Source: Burkholderiaceae bacterium (lineage in GTDB: Bacteria; Pseudomonadota; Gammaproteobacteria; Burkholderiales; Burkholderiaceae). From it: DNA of 6,607 nucleotides. The translations under genes and the position numbers were made by a program. Below are positions 1 to 6,062 of the stretch, in pieces (position 1 is the stretch's first letter; each line of letters opens with the position of its first letter). The stretch covers positions 1 through 6,607 of the forward strand of contig CANBYN010000103.1 in the NCBI GenBank assembly GCA_947373615.1. Reading direction: 5' to 3'. Below the pieces are notes generated by a model. It made no database searches. It saw only the letters and a list, made by a program, of their open reading frames with translations, and had not been told where the DNA came from.

Positions 1-1275
1 GTTGTGCGTTGGTTGCGTGCCAGTGGGTATGAGGTCCTTTATGTACGCAATATCACTGACATTGATGACAAGATCATCAATCGCGCCGTCGAAAACGGTG
101 AGCCAATTTCTGCCTTAACCAATCGCTTTATCGTCGCAATGCATGCTGACTCTGATGAGTTAGGTTTAATGCATCCAGATCAAGAGCCGCGTGCTACGGA
201 TTACATTACCCAAATGCAGGGGATGATTGGTAAGTTGATTGAAAACGAGTTGGCTTATCAAGTGGATGGCGGTGACGTGAACTTTGCTGTCCGTTTACTA
301 CCACGTTATGGTCAGCTTTCTGGCAAGAGCTTGGATGAGCTTAATGCAGGAGAGCGGGTTGCTGTTGCTGGTGGTAAGCGCGATCCACTTGACTTCGTTC
401 TTTGGAAAAGTGCTAAACCTGAGGAGCCGACAGATACTCGCTGGAATTCTCCTTGGGGTGAAGGTCGCCCCGGTTGGCATATTGAATGCTCTGCTATGTC
501 TTGCGACTTACTGGGAGAGCATTTTGATATTCATGGTGGTGGCGCTGATTTGCAGTTTCCGCATCACGAAAATGAAATTGCTCAAAGCGAAGGTGCGTTG
601 TATGGTCGGACTCGAAAGGATGATGATGCCCCATTCGTTAACTACTGGATGCATAACGGTCATATTCGTGTCAATGAAGAGAAGATGTCTAAATCGTTGG
701 GCAACTTCTTTTTAATTCGCGATGTACTCAAAAGTTTTGATCCTGAAGTCGTGCGTTTCTTTATGCTTAAAGCACACTATCGTAGCCCCATTAATTACAG
801 TGATACTCAATTGGAGGAGGCTCGTTCAGGTCTAGCAAGGCTCTATACAGCCTTGGCGCACGCTCCAAAGGCCCAAGCAACAGCATTGGACCCTATCAGT
901 CCTTGGGTCAATCGCTTTACCGATGCCATGAATGATGATTTCAATACGCCAGAAGCTATTGCCGTCCTATTTGATCTAGCAAGTGAAGTCAATCGCACAC
1001 AAGGCGAAGAAAAATACCTTCTTGCAAATACACTGAAGACCTTGGGAGCTGCTCTCAATTTCTTGCAATGCGATCCAACTCAATTTTTACAAGCAGGTTC
1101 TAAAGATGGGGATAGCTTGAGTACAAGTCAAATAGATGAACAAATTGCTGCAAGGATTGCCGCCAAACAAGCAAAGGATTTTTCTAAGGCAGATTTCATT
1201 CGTAAATCACTTCTAGAGCAAGGTATTATTTTGGAAGATAAGCCAGGTGGTTTAACAGAATGGCGTAGAGCTTAA
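1..1275 (+). CDS. cysS: Cysteinyl-tRNA synthetase, 5'-truncated by window edge
   Basis: This cytoplasmic class I aminoacyl-tRNA synthetase charges tRNA-Cys with cysteine. The reading frame is open from base 1 and 424 codons are visible before the TAA. Alignment from memory with the E. coli enzyme (461 residues) suggests that about 49 N-terminal residues lie outside the window, including the HIGH-type ATP motif and the first zinc cysteine, so the GTG at base 4 is not the true start. Visible hallmarks are YVRNITDIDDKI near the left edge, the GWHIECSAM segment whose Cys codon is at 487-489 (a zinc ligand in the E. coli enzyme), FPHHENE at 556-576 with the remaining His and Glu zinc ligands, and the KMSKS ATP-binding loop at 682-696. 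The C-terminal end, ILEDKPGG followed by WRR, is typical of the family. The stop codon overlaps the start of the glycosylase gene by one base. No frameshift or missing motif is seen in the visible part. Confidence 0.97.
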   Translation, partial: VVRWLRASGYEVLYVRNITDIDDKIINRAVENGEPISALTNRFIVAMHADSDELGLMHPDQEPRATDYITQMQGMIGKLIENELAYQVDGGDVNFAVRLLPRYGQLSGKSLDELNAGERVAVAGGKRDPLDFVLWKSAKPEEPTDTRWNSPWGEGRPGWHIECSAMSCDLLGEHFDIHGGGADLQFPHHENEIAQSEGALYGRTRKDDDAPFVNYWMHNGHIRVNEEKMSKSLGNFFLIRDVLKSFDPEVVRFFMLKAHYRSPINYSDTQLEEARSGLARLYTALAHAPKAQATALDPISPWVNRFTDAMNDDFNTPEAIAVLFDLASEVNRTQGEEKYLLANTLKTLGAALNFLQCDPTQFLQAGSKDGDSLSTSQIDEQIAARIAAKQAKDFSKADFIRKSLLEQGIILEDKPGGLTEWRRA

Positions 1276-1958
1276 TGACGGCGGCTAAAGAAAAATTAGA
1301 AAAAGTAATGAAAAAAGATGAGTCAATCTTGCGAGAGATTGCCCCTGAGTATTGGGAGCAAGCTTGCCGAGAATTAATGAAGCAAGATCGTATTTTAAAA
1401 AAAATAATTCCTAAGCACGACTCAGGTTTTTTAGTTACCCGTGGAGATGCTTTTACAACATTGGCTAGAGCAATTGTAGGGCAACAGATTTCCGTTGCCG
1501 CCGCGCAATCTGTTTGGAATAGAGTTTTAGCTGCAAGTAAAAATAAAGTTACCCCTAAAAACGTCTTGGCGCTCACTGTTGAAGAACTTAGATCTGCTGG
1601 ATTATCTGGTCGTAAAGTGGAATACATCCGGGATTTAGCTGACCACTTTGATTCTGGACGTTTACATTCCAATCAGTGGAAAGATATGGATGATGAGAGC
1701 GTCATCAAAGAATTGAGCTCAATAAGAGGTATTGGGCGCTGGACAGCGGAAATGTTCCTCATTTTCAACTTGATTCGCCCAAATATCCTGCCGTTAGATG
1801 ATGTTGGTCTAATTAAGGCTATTTCCCTTAATTACTTCAGTGGAGAGCCTGTAAGCCGCCATGAAGCCAGGGAGGTTGCGGCTAATTGGGCCCCATGGCG
1901 CACTGTCGCCACCTGGTATATGTGGAGAAGTATCGACCCGATCCCGGTTGAATATTAA
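1275..1958 (+). CDS. alkA: AlkA-type DNA-3-methyladenine glycosylase II (HhH-GPD family), short form
   Basis: This base-excision repair enzyme is expected to remove alkylated purines such as 3-methyladenine from DNA. The 227-residue protein carries IVGQQIS at about residues 67-73, the helix-hairpin-helix SIRGIGRWTAE at 149-159, and LPLDDVGL at 173-180, where Asp176 is the likely catalytic Asp of the HhH-GPD fold. WAPWRTVATWYMWR near the C terminus resembles the AlkA ending. Trp156 replaces the catalytic Lys of bifunctional Nth-type enzymes, and there is no C-terminal cluster of four cysteines, so a monofunctional glycosylase without an iron-sulfur cluster is expected. At 227 residues it is shorter than E. 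coli AlkA (282) and probably lacks the N-terminal TBP-like domain. The ATG at 1275 forms TAATG with the cysS stop, suggesting translational coupling. ATG 1308 (Met12) is a possible alternative start, and neither has a clear Shine-Dalgarno sequence. The gene is more AT-rich than its neighbours. Confidence 0.9.
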   Translation: MTAAKEKLEKVMKKDESILREIAPEYWEQACRELMKQDRILKKIIPKHDSGFLVTRGDAFTTLARAIVGQQISVAAAQSVWNRVLAASKNKVTPKNVLALTVEELRSAGLSGRKVEYIRDLADHFDSGRLHSNQWKDMDDESVIKELSSIRGIGRWTAEMFLIFNLIRPNILPLDDVGLIKAISLNYFSGEPVSRHEAREVAANWAPWRTVATWYMWRSIDPIPVEY

Positions 1959-1967
1959 AATCTGACT

Positions 1968-2939
1968 ATGAAAACGACTTTCCTTGATTTTGAGCAACAA
2001 ATCGCAGAGTTAGAGACGAAGATCGAAGATCTGCGTTTTGTGCAAGATGAGTCATCAGTAGATATTGCCGATGAGATCAAAACACTTTCTGAGAAGAGTG
2101 TACAGCTCACTAAAGATATTTACGCTAACCTGACTCCTTGGCAGGTGTCGCAAGTGGCGCGTCATCCACAGCGTCCTTACACCCTGGATTATGTAAACGC
2201 TTTATTTACAGATTTCCATGAACTCCACGGGGATCGTAATTTTGCAGATGATCAATCTATTATTGGGGGCTTAGCCCGCTTTGATGGACAGCCATGCATG
2301 GTAATAGGACATCAAAAAGGGCGAGATACTAAAGAACGTGCACTTAGAAACTTTGGCATGAGTCGTCCGGAGGGTTATCGCAAAGCAAAGCGTTTAATGC
2401 GCCTTGCAGAAAAATTTGGCATTCCAGTCTTTACCTTTGTTGATACTCCGGGTGCGTTTCCAGGTATTGATGCAGAAGAGCGCAATCAATCTGAAGCGAT
2501 TGGTCATAATTTGTATGTGCAAGCAGAATTAGAAGTTCCCATCATCGCCACGATCATTGGTGAAGGTGGTTCCGGTGGTGCTTTAGCGATTGCGATGGGT
2601 GATGTTGTATTGATGCTGCAAAACTCCACATATTCTGTGATCTCTCCAGAAGGTTGCGCCTCTATTTTGTGGAAGACAGCAGATAAAGCGCCTGAGGCTG
2701 CAGAGCAGCTAGGTTTAACTGCGCAACGGATTAAGGCCTTGGGTCTGATTGATAAGATTGTGCCTGAACCCATCGGTGGGGCACATCGCGATTACGACAC
2801 CATGATGAACAATATGCGCAAAGCGCTTACTGAATCGTTAAAAACTTTTGGCAACATGAAAGTGGATGCCTTACTTGAACGTCGTCATGAGCGTTTGATG
2901 AGTTATGGCAAGTTCAAGGAAATCACAGCAAAATCCTAA
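1968..2939 (+). CDS. accA: Acetyl-CoA carboxylase carboxyltransferase subunit alpha
   Basis: AccA pairs with AccD (not in this window) to form the carboxyltransferase that moves the carboxyl group from biotin on AccB to acetyl-CoA, giving malonyl-CoA for fatty-acid synthesis in the cytoplasm. The 323-residue length matches the family (E. coli 319). The N-terminal segment (residues 1-55, FLDFEQQIAELETKI onward) is the usual helical AccA start. It is followed by ARHPQRPYTLDY (64-75), GHQKGRDTKER (114-124), FVDTPGAFPG (157-166), the glycine-rich GEGGSGGALA (198-207), which is part of the crotonase-like active site, and TYSVISPEGCASILWK (221-236). The zinc finger of this enzyme belongs to AccD and is rightly absent. 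The ATG at 1968 lies 9 bases after the glycosylase stop and gives the standard N terminus; no strong Shine-Dalgarno sequence precedes it. The last 35 bases overlap tilS. Confidence 0.97.
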   Translation: MKTTFLDFEQQIAELETKIEDLRFVQDESSVDIADEIKTLSEKSVQLTKDIYANLTPWQVSQVARHPQRPYTLDYVNALFTDFHELHGDRNFADDQSIIGGLARFDGQPCMVIGHQKGRDTKERALRNFGMSRPEGYRKAKRLMRLAEKFGIPVFTFVDTPGAFPGIDAEERNQSEAIGHNLYVQAELEVPIIATIIGEGGSGGALAIAMGDVVLMLQNSTYSVISPEGCASILWKTADKAPEAAEQLGLTAQRIKALGLIDKIVPEPIGGAHRDYDTMMNNMRKALTESLKTFGNMKVDALLERRHERLMSYGKFKEITAKS

Positions 2940-4224
2940 GCTAGCAAAACGAATTGCGGTTGCCTTAAGTGGTGGTCTCGATTCGGTTGTATTGCTAGAC
3001 ACCGTTTGCAGGGCTCATGCTGCAAACAAAAATTCTCGTATAGAAATCTTCGCCTTTCACATTCATCATGGATTGCAAAAATCTGCTGATGAGTGGCTGC
3101 TATTTTGCAAACAACTCGCCAATAAGTACAAAATTCATTTTGACTTTCGTTCATTACACTTAAGTAATTCAGTTGAGCGCGGTAATGTGGAGGCTAGAGC
3201 CAGAGCAGGGCGCTACGAAGCGCTATCAGAGCTCTGTGATGAATATGGCATAGAAAATTTACTTTTGGCCCATCATCAAAATGATCAGGCTGAAACAGTC
3301 TTACTCCAACTCTTGCGGGGAGCAGGCGTTTCAGGGCTATCTGCTATGCCCTTTAATAGAGAAGTTAAATTCGGTAATCAACGTATTTTCCTCTGGCGTC
3401 CATTGCTTGAACAAAGTAGAAGCGATTTAGAAATTTATGCAAAAGAGCATAAACTCAAATGGATTGAGGATCCGAGTAATCAAGATTCAAAATATCGTCG
3501 TAACGCGATTCGCAAAAGCATTATTCCTTCATTGGAAAGGATACAGCCAAAAGCACTTGCCAATATGGCGCGTAGTGCCAGTTTATTGGCTGAAGCACAG
3601 GGGCTACTCAATCGTTTGGCGATGCAAGATGGAAAATTAATCCTGGTTAAAAATGGCTTGAAGTTGAAGCCGCTCTTAGCGCTTGCTCAAAAAGATTTAC
3701 CAGCAGCCAACAATCTCTTAAGGTTTTGGCTTCAAACACAACAATTAGCGATGCCTTCGCAAGAGCGATTGCTGTCCTGGTGGTGTGATCTACATAAAGT
3801 CAAGGCAGACGCCAAACTTGAATGGGCTCATGACGATCAAAGGATTTGTTTGTGGCGTGGCGTATTGCAGCTTGCGGATAATGCCGAAGAGGTTCAGGGA
3901 GAGTGGGTATTTAAAGCCCTTCCAAATAGGAGTAAAAAATTGGGTCTTTCCGCTGAATGGGTTGAAGAAGCGCAAAAAAATGCAGCCATCACAACCAAAG
4001 TAAGGTCTGGCTCAGAAAAGATTCAAATTAAGCCCAATAGCCCTCGTAGAACCCTTAAAAATCTTTTTCAGGAGGGTAACGTGCCGCCTTGGCAGAGAAA
4101 GGCTCCATTGCTCTATATCAGCGGAGAGTTAGTGGCTGTAGCGGGCATTGGAATGAGTTATCCCCATTTAAAGACCTCGGGCAAGAGGCTAGCGCCTGAG
4201 TGGCTACAAAACCCTGTAAAATAA
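2905..4224 (+). CDS. tilS: tRNA(Ile)-lysidine synthetase
   Basis: TilS is an essential, ATP-dependent enzyme that converts C34 of the CAU-anticodon tRNA-Ile to lysidine, switching both its amino acid identity and its decoding to AUA. The 439-residue protein has the PP-loop ATPase motif SGGLDS at residues 22-27, HIHHGL at 52-57, EARARAGRYEAL at 96-107, AHHQNDQAET at 122-131, and WIEDPSNQDSKYRRNAIR at 186-203, all typical of the catalytic domain. The C-terminal substrate-binding TilS_C domain spans roughly 370-437 (RRTLKNLFQE, VPPWQRKAPLLY). E. coli TilS is 432 residues long, so this copy is complete. The start at 2905 is forced: the in-frame codon at 2899-2901 is TGA and no other start lies upstream of the PP-loop. 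It therefore overlaps accA by 35 bases, and translation is probably coupled to accA. Asn126 stands where I expect the first Asp of the HxDDQ motif. Confidence 0.96.
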   Translation: MASSRKSQQNPKLAKRIAVALSGGLDSVVLLDTVCRAHAANKNSRIEIFAFHIHHGLQKSADEWLLFCKQLANKYKIHFDFRSLHLSNSVERGNVEARARAGRYEALSELCDEYGIENLLLAHHQNDQAETVLLQLLRGAGVSGLSAMPFNREVKFGNQRIFLWRPLLEQSRSDLEIYAKEHKLKWIEDPSNQDSKYRRNAIRKSIIPSLERIQPKALANMARSASLLAEAQGLLNRLAMQDGKLILVKNGLKLKPLLALAQKDLPAANNLLRFWLQTQQLAMPSQERLLSWWCDLHKVKADAKLEWAHDDQRICLWRGVLQLADNAEEVQGEWVFKALPNRSKKLGLSAEWVEEAQKNAAITTKVRSGSEKIQIKPNSPRRTLKNLFQEGNVPPWQRKAPLLYISGELVAVAGIGMSYPHLKTSGKRLAPEWLQNPVK

Positions 4225-4241
4225 GCCCTTTTTAGAACCTC

Positions 4242-4256
4242 GGGAAATATTTTCCC
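4242..4256 (+). other. Small perfect hairpin in the tilS-lysC gap
   Basis: GGGAAA (4242-4247) and TTTCCC (4251-4256) are perfect inverted repeats around a 3-base TAT, in a 61-base gap and 29 bases before the lysC ATG. No T run follows, so it is not a standard Rho-independent terminator. A T run (4230-4233) does precede it, just after the tilS stop, but I found no stem in front of that run. The element might mark mRNA processing or stability, or may be chance in an AT-rich spacer. I see no lysine riboswitch; the gap is too short for one. Confidence 0.35.
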
Positions 4257-4285
4257 CAATACAGATTGTGAAATAGACGGTTTTT

Positions 4286-5536
4286 ATGGCTCTTATCGTT
4301 CATAAATATGGCGGCACGTCAATGGGCTCGGTAGAGCGCATTGCCAATGTTGCAAAACGCGTTGCCAAATGGATGCGCGCAGGACATCAGGTGGTGGTCG
4401 TTCCTTCCGCAATGTCGGGCGAGACCAATCGCCTGCTCGGATTGGCAAAAGAGATTAATCCAGATGCAAATCCACGTGAGTTGGATCAAATTGCATCTAC
4501 TGGTGAGCAAGTCAGTTCTGGCTTGTTGGCTTTGGCTCTACTGCGTGAAGGCATTGATGCGGTGAGCTATGCCGGTTGGCAAGTGACCATTCATACTGAC
4601 TCCGCTTTTACTAAAGCGCGTATCAAGAGCATTGACGATAAAAAAATCTTGGACGATCTTAACGCTGGTCGCGCAGTAGTGGTGACTGGCTTCCAAGGTG
4701 TGGATCCGGATGGCAATATCACCACCTTAGGACGTGGCGGTTCAGATACTTCAGCGGTTGCAATGGCTGCTGCACTGAAAGCAGATGAGTGTTTAATCTA
4801 TACCGACGTTGATGGTGTATACACAACAGATCCACGTGTATGTGAGGACGCTCGTCGTCTAGATAAGATCACCTTTGAAGAAATGCTAGAAATGGCTAGC
4901 TTAGGTTCTAAGGTATTGCAGATTCGTTCAGTTGAGTTTGCAGGTAAATACAAAGTTAAAACCCGGGTTCTGTCTTCTTTGACAGATCCTTTGATGCCCC
5001 TTGATGTTGAGATGAAGTCGGGCACCTTGATTACATTTGAAGAGGATAGCACTATGGAAGCCGCAGTTATTTCCGGCATCGCCTTTGCGCGTGATGAAGC
5101 GAAGATTACCGTTCTTGGAGTTCCTGATCGTCCGGGAATCGCCTATCAAATCTTAGGTCCAATTGCCGATGCTAATATCGACGTGGATATCATTATTCAG
5201 AATCAATCAGTAGAGGGCAAGACCGACTTTACCTTCACAGTGCCACGTTCTGATTATCAGAAAGCATTAGACCTTCTAAAAAATACTGTCCAAGCACAAA
5301 TTGAAGCAAAAGAAATCTCTGGTGATCCTAAGGTATCTAAGGTATCAGTGGTTGGCGTAGGCATGCGCTCCCATGTAGGTGTTGCAAGTAAAATGTTTCG
5401 AACCCTGTCAGAAGAGGGTATCAATATCTTGATGATTTCGACTAGCGAGATCAAGATTTCAGTTGTAATTGATGAGAAATATATGGAGTTAGCAGTACGC
5501 GCTTTGCATAAGGCATTTGAGCTGGATCAGAGGTAA
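4286..5536 (+). CDS. lysC: Aspartokinase (aspartate kinase), two C-terminal ACT domains
   Basis: The enzyme phosphorylates L-aspartate to 4-phospho-L-aspartate, the first step towards lysine, meso-diaminopimelate, threonine, methionine and isoleucine. It is a monofunctional 416-residue enzyme with no fused homoserine dehydrogenase. The amino-acid kinase domain spans about residues 1-245, with KYGGTS at 7-12, SGETNRL at 44-50, TLGRGGSDTSA at 147-157, YTDVDGVYTTDPR at 172-184 and KVLQIRSVEFA at 209-219. Two ACT regulatory domains follow at about 273-340 (ITVLGVPDRPGIA) and 352-416 (KVSVVGVGMRSHVGVA, ISTSEIKISVVI). This layout is that of feedback-regulated aspartokinases, in which lysine and often threonine bind the ACT domains; effector specificity cannot be read from the sequence. 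The ATG at 4286 gives the canonical N terminus, with only a weak AGACGG upstream as ribosome binding site. An internal start for a regulatory subunit is likely at 5054 (separate entry). Confidence 0.97.
   Translation: MALIVHKYGGTSMGSVERIANVAKRVAKWMRAGHQVVVVPSAMSGETNRLLGLAKEINPDANPRELDQIASTGEQVSSGLLALALLREGIDAVSYAGWQVTIHTDSAFTKARIKSIDDKKILDDLNAGRAVVVTGFQGVDPDGNITTLGRGGSDTSAVAMAAALKADECLIYTDVDGVYTTDPRVCEDARRLDKITFEEMLEMASLGSKVLQIRSVEFAGKYKVKTRVLSSLTDPLMPLDVEMKSGTLITFEEDSTMEAAVISGIAFARDEAKITVLGVPDRPGIAYQILGPIADANIDVDIIIQNQSVEGKTDFTFTVPRSDYQKALDLLKNTVQAQIEAKEISGDPKVSKVSVVGVGMRSHVGVASKMFRTLSEEGINILMISTSEIKISVVIDEKYMELAVRALHKAFELDQR
5041..5056 (+). promoter_or_regulatory. Probable internal ribosome binding site and start for a LysC beta subunit
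   Basis: AGAGGA at 5041-5046 is followed by 7 bases and an in-frame ATG at 5054-5056 (Met257 of LysC). This is the best Shine-Dalgarno spacing seen in front of any ATG examined in the window, and clearly better than the one at the lysC start itself. Initiation here would give a 160-residue protein (5054-5536) containing both ACT domains and no kinase domain. Bacillus subtilis and Corynebacterium glutamicum lysC are known to make such a beta subunit from an in-frame internal start at about residue 250, just ahead of a similar sequence; here that sequence is MEAAVISGIA. Use of the site in this organism is an inference. The purine run also encodes Glu-Glu-Asp, so chance is not excluded. Confidence 0.6.
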
Positions 5537-5611
5537 AAACGTATTAAAAAGGTAATAAAACCCCAGTAAGGCTGTAATCCGTTAAACTGTGGGGCGTTAT
5601 AGAAGTAGTAA

Positions 5612-5706
5612 GGAGACGTGGCCGAGCTGGTCGAAGGCACTCCCCTGCTAAGGGAGCATCGGGGCTAAAACTCTGATCGGAGGTTCGAATCCTCTCGTCT
5701 CCGCCA
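5612..5706 (+). tRNA. tRNA-Ser, anticodon GCU
   Basis: This is a complete type II tRNA with encoded CCA (5704-5706). The acceptor stem GGAGACG (5612-5618) pairs with CGTCTCC (5696-5702), and G5703 is the discriminator, as usual for tRNA-Ser. The anticodon stem CTCCC/GGGAG (5640-5644, 5652-5656) encloses the loop CTGCTAA with anticodon GCT at 5647-5649, which reads AGC and AGU serine codons. A long variable arm (ATCGGGG paired with CTCTGAT including G-U pairs, within 5657-5678) is the hallmark of tRNA-Ser. The T arm has the loop TTCGAAT at 5684-5690. The gene starts 75 bases after lysC with no terminator between them, so it may be read from lysC as well as from its own promoter. Confidence 0.98.
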
Positions 5707-5720
5707 AGTGAATAGGCGGA
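5700..5720 (+). other. Inverted repeat joining the tRNA 3' end to its trailer
   Basis: TCCGCC (5700-5705: the last acceptor-stem bases, the discriminator and CC of CCA) is perfectly complementary to GGCGGA (5715-5720) in the trailer, across a 9-base loop. In the precursor RNA this 6-bp, mostly GC helix could compete with closure of the acceptor stem or present a structured 3' trailer to processing enzymes. It may equally be chance; no function is established. Confidence 0.3.
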
Positions 5721-5767
5721 ATAAGGGCTTGTAGAAATGCAATACTCTTGTTAGCAAAATCGTTACC

Positions 5768-5798
5768 AAAGCCATCCTAAGGGGTGGTTTTTGTTTTT
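5768..5798 (+). terminator. Rho-independent terminator after tRNA-Ser
   Basis: AAAGCCATCC (5768-5777) pairs with GGGTGGTTTT (5782-5791) around a TAAG loop. The helix has 10 pairs, two of them G-T wobbles. The A-tract/T-tract form continues into TTTTTGTTTTT (5788-5798). It sits about 60 bases after the tRNA on the same strand and has the shape of an intrinsic terminator. It would end the tRNA transcript and any read-through from lysC. Confidence 0.78.
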
Positions 5799-6062
5799 AT
5801 CTGAGAGTCCGCTATCGACCAATAAATGCCATCAAAGAGGTTCGTATACCCAATAATTAAGTGAACAGATGGCTTAAAGGGTGTGGCAGTGTTGCTGATT
5901 TATTGCCAACCTATTGCATGAGTCAACCACTTTAACTGGCATTATGCGTGGGCTCTCAATAGGGTGTACACAAGCGTAGAATTTGAAATCTCTTATATGA
6001 TGCTTCTTGATACTGTGCATGCCTTTACACAAATATATTTTTATTAAAAATTAGCTGGCTGA
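5799..6062. other. 264-base intergenic stretch with no recognisable gene
   Basis: Between the terminator and the efflux gene I find no ORF with recognisable content on either strand; the best candidates are 12 codons (from 5826, plus strand) and about 22 codons (minus strand). Short symmetric words occur: GTGTACAC at 5964-5971, GTATAC at 5844-5849, and TGTG/CACA arms at 6014-6017 and 6028-6031. These could be operator half-sites but are too short to assign. The last 60 bases are very AT-rich (TTGATA at 6007-6012, AAATATATTTTTATTAAAAA at 6031-6050) and probably contain the promoter of the efflux gene. No -35/-10 pair with good spacing could be settled. Confidence 0.6.

Noticed and set aside
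284..715. 143-codon plus-strand ORF inside cysS
   Set aside because: It lies wholly within the well-matched cysS frame in another frame and has no recognisable domain; it is a shadow ORF.
1226..1672. 148-codon minus-strand ORF opposite the cysS end and the glycosylase gene
   Set aside because: It is antisense to two solid genes and its composition looks like an out-of-frame translation, with no motif; no promoter or ribosome binding site supports it.
4186..4234. AGGC-TAGC-GCCT hairpin near the tilS end plus the following T run as a terminator
   Set aside because: The 4-bp hairpin (4186-4197) lies inside tilS about 30 bases before the T run (4230-4233), too far apart to act as an intrinsic terminator.
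5561..5594. CCCCA...TGGGG inverted repeat before tRNA-Ser as a lysC terminator
   Set aside because: It has only 5 pairs, a 24-base loop and no T run, so it is unlikely to terminate transcription.
5583..5602. TAAACT (5583-5588) or TTATAG (5597-5602) as the -10 of a tRNA-Ser promoter
   Set aside because: Either is possible, but neither has a credible -35 hexamer at 16-18 bases, so I do not annotate a promoter.
5826..5864. 12-codon ORF after the terminator, and the T-arm-like GAGGTTCG within it as a tRNA remnant or attachment site
   Set aside because: The ORF is too short and has no ribosome binding site. The match to the tRNA is only 8 bases and does not extend into the acceptor stem, as an attachment site should.
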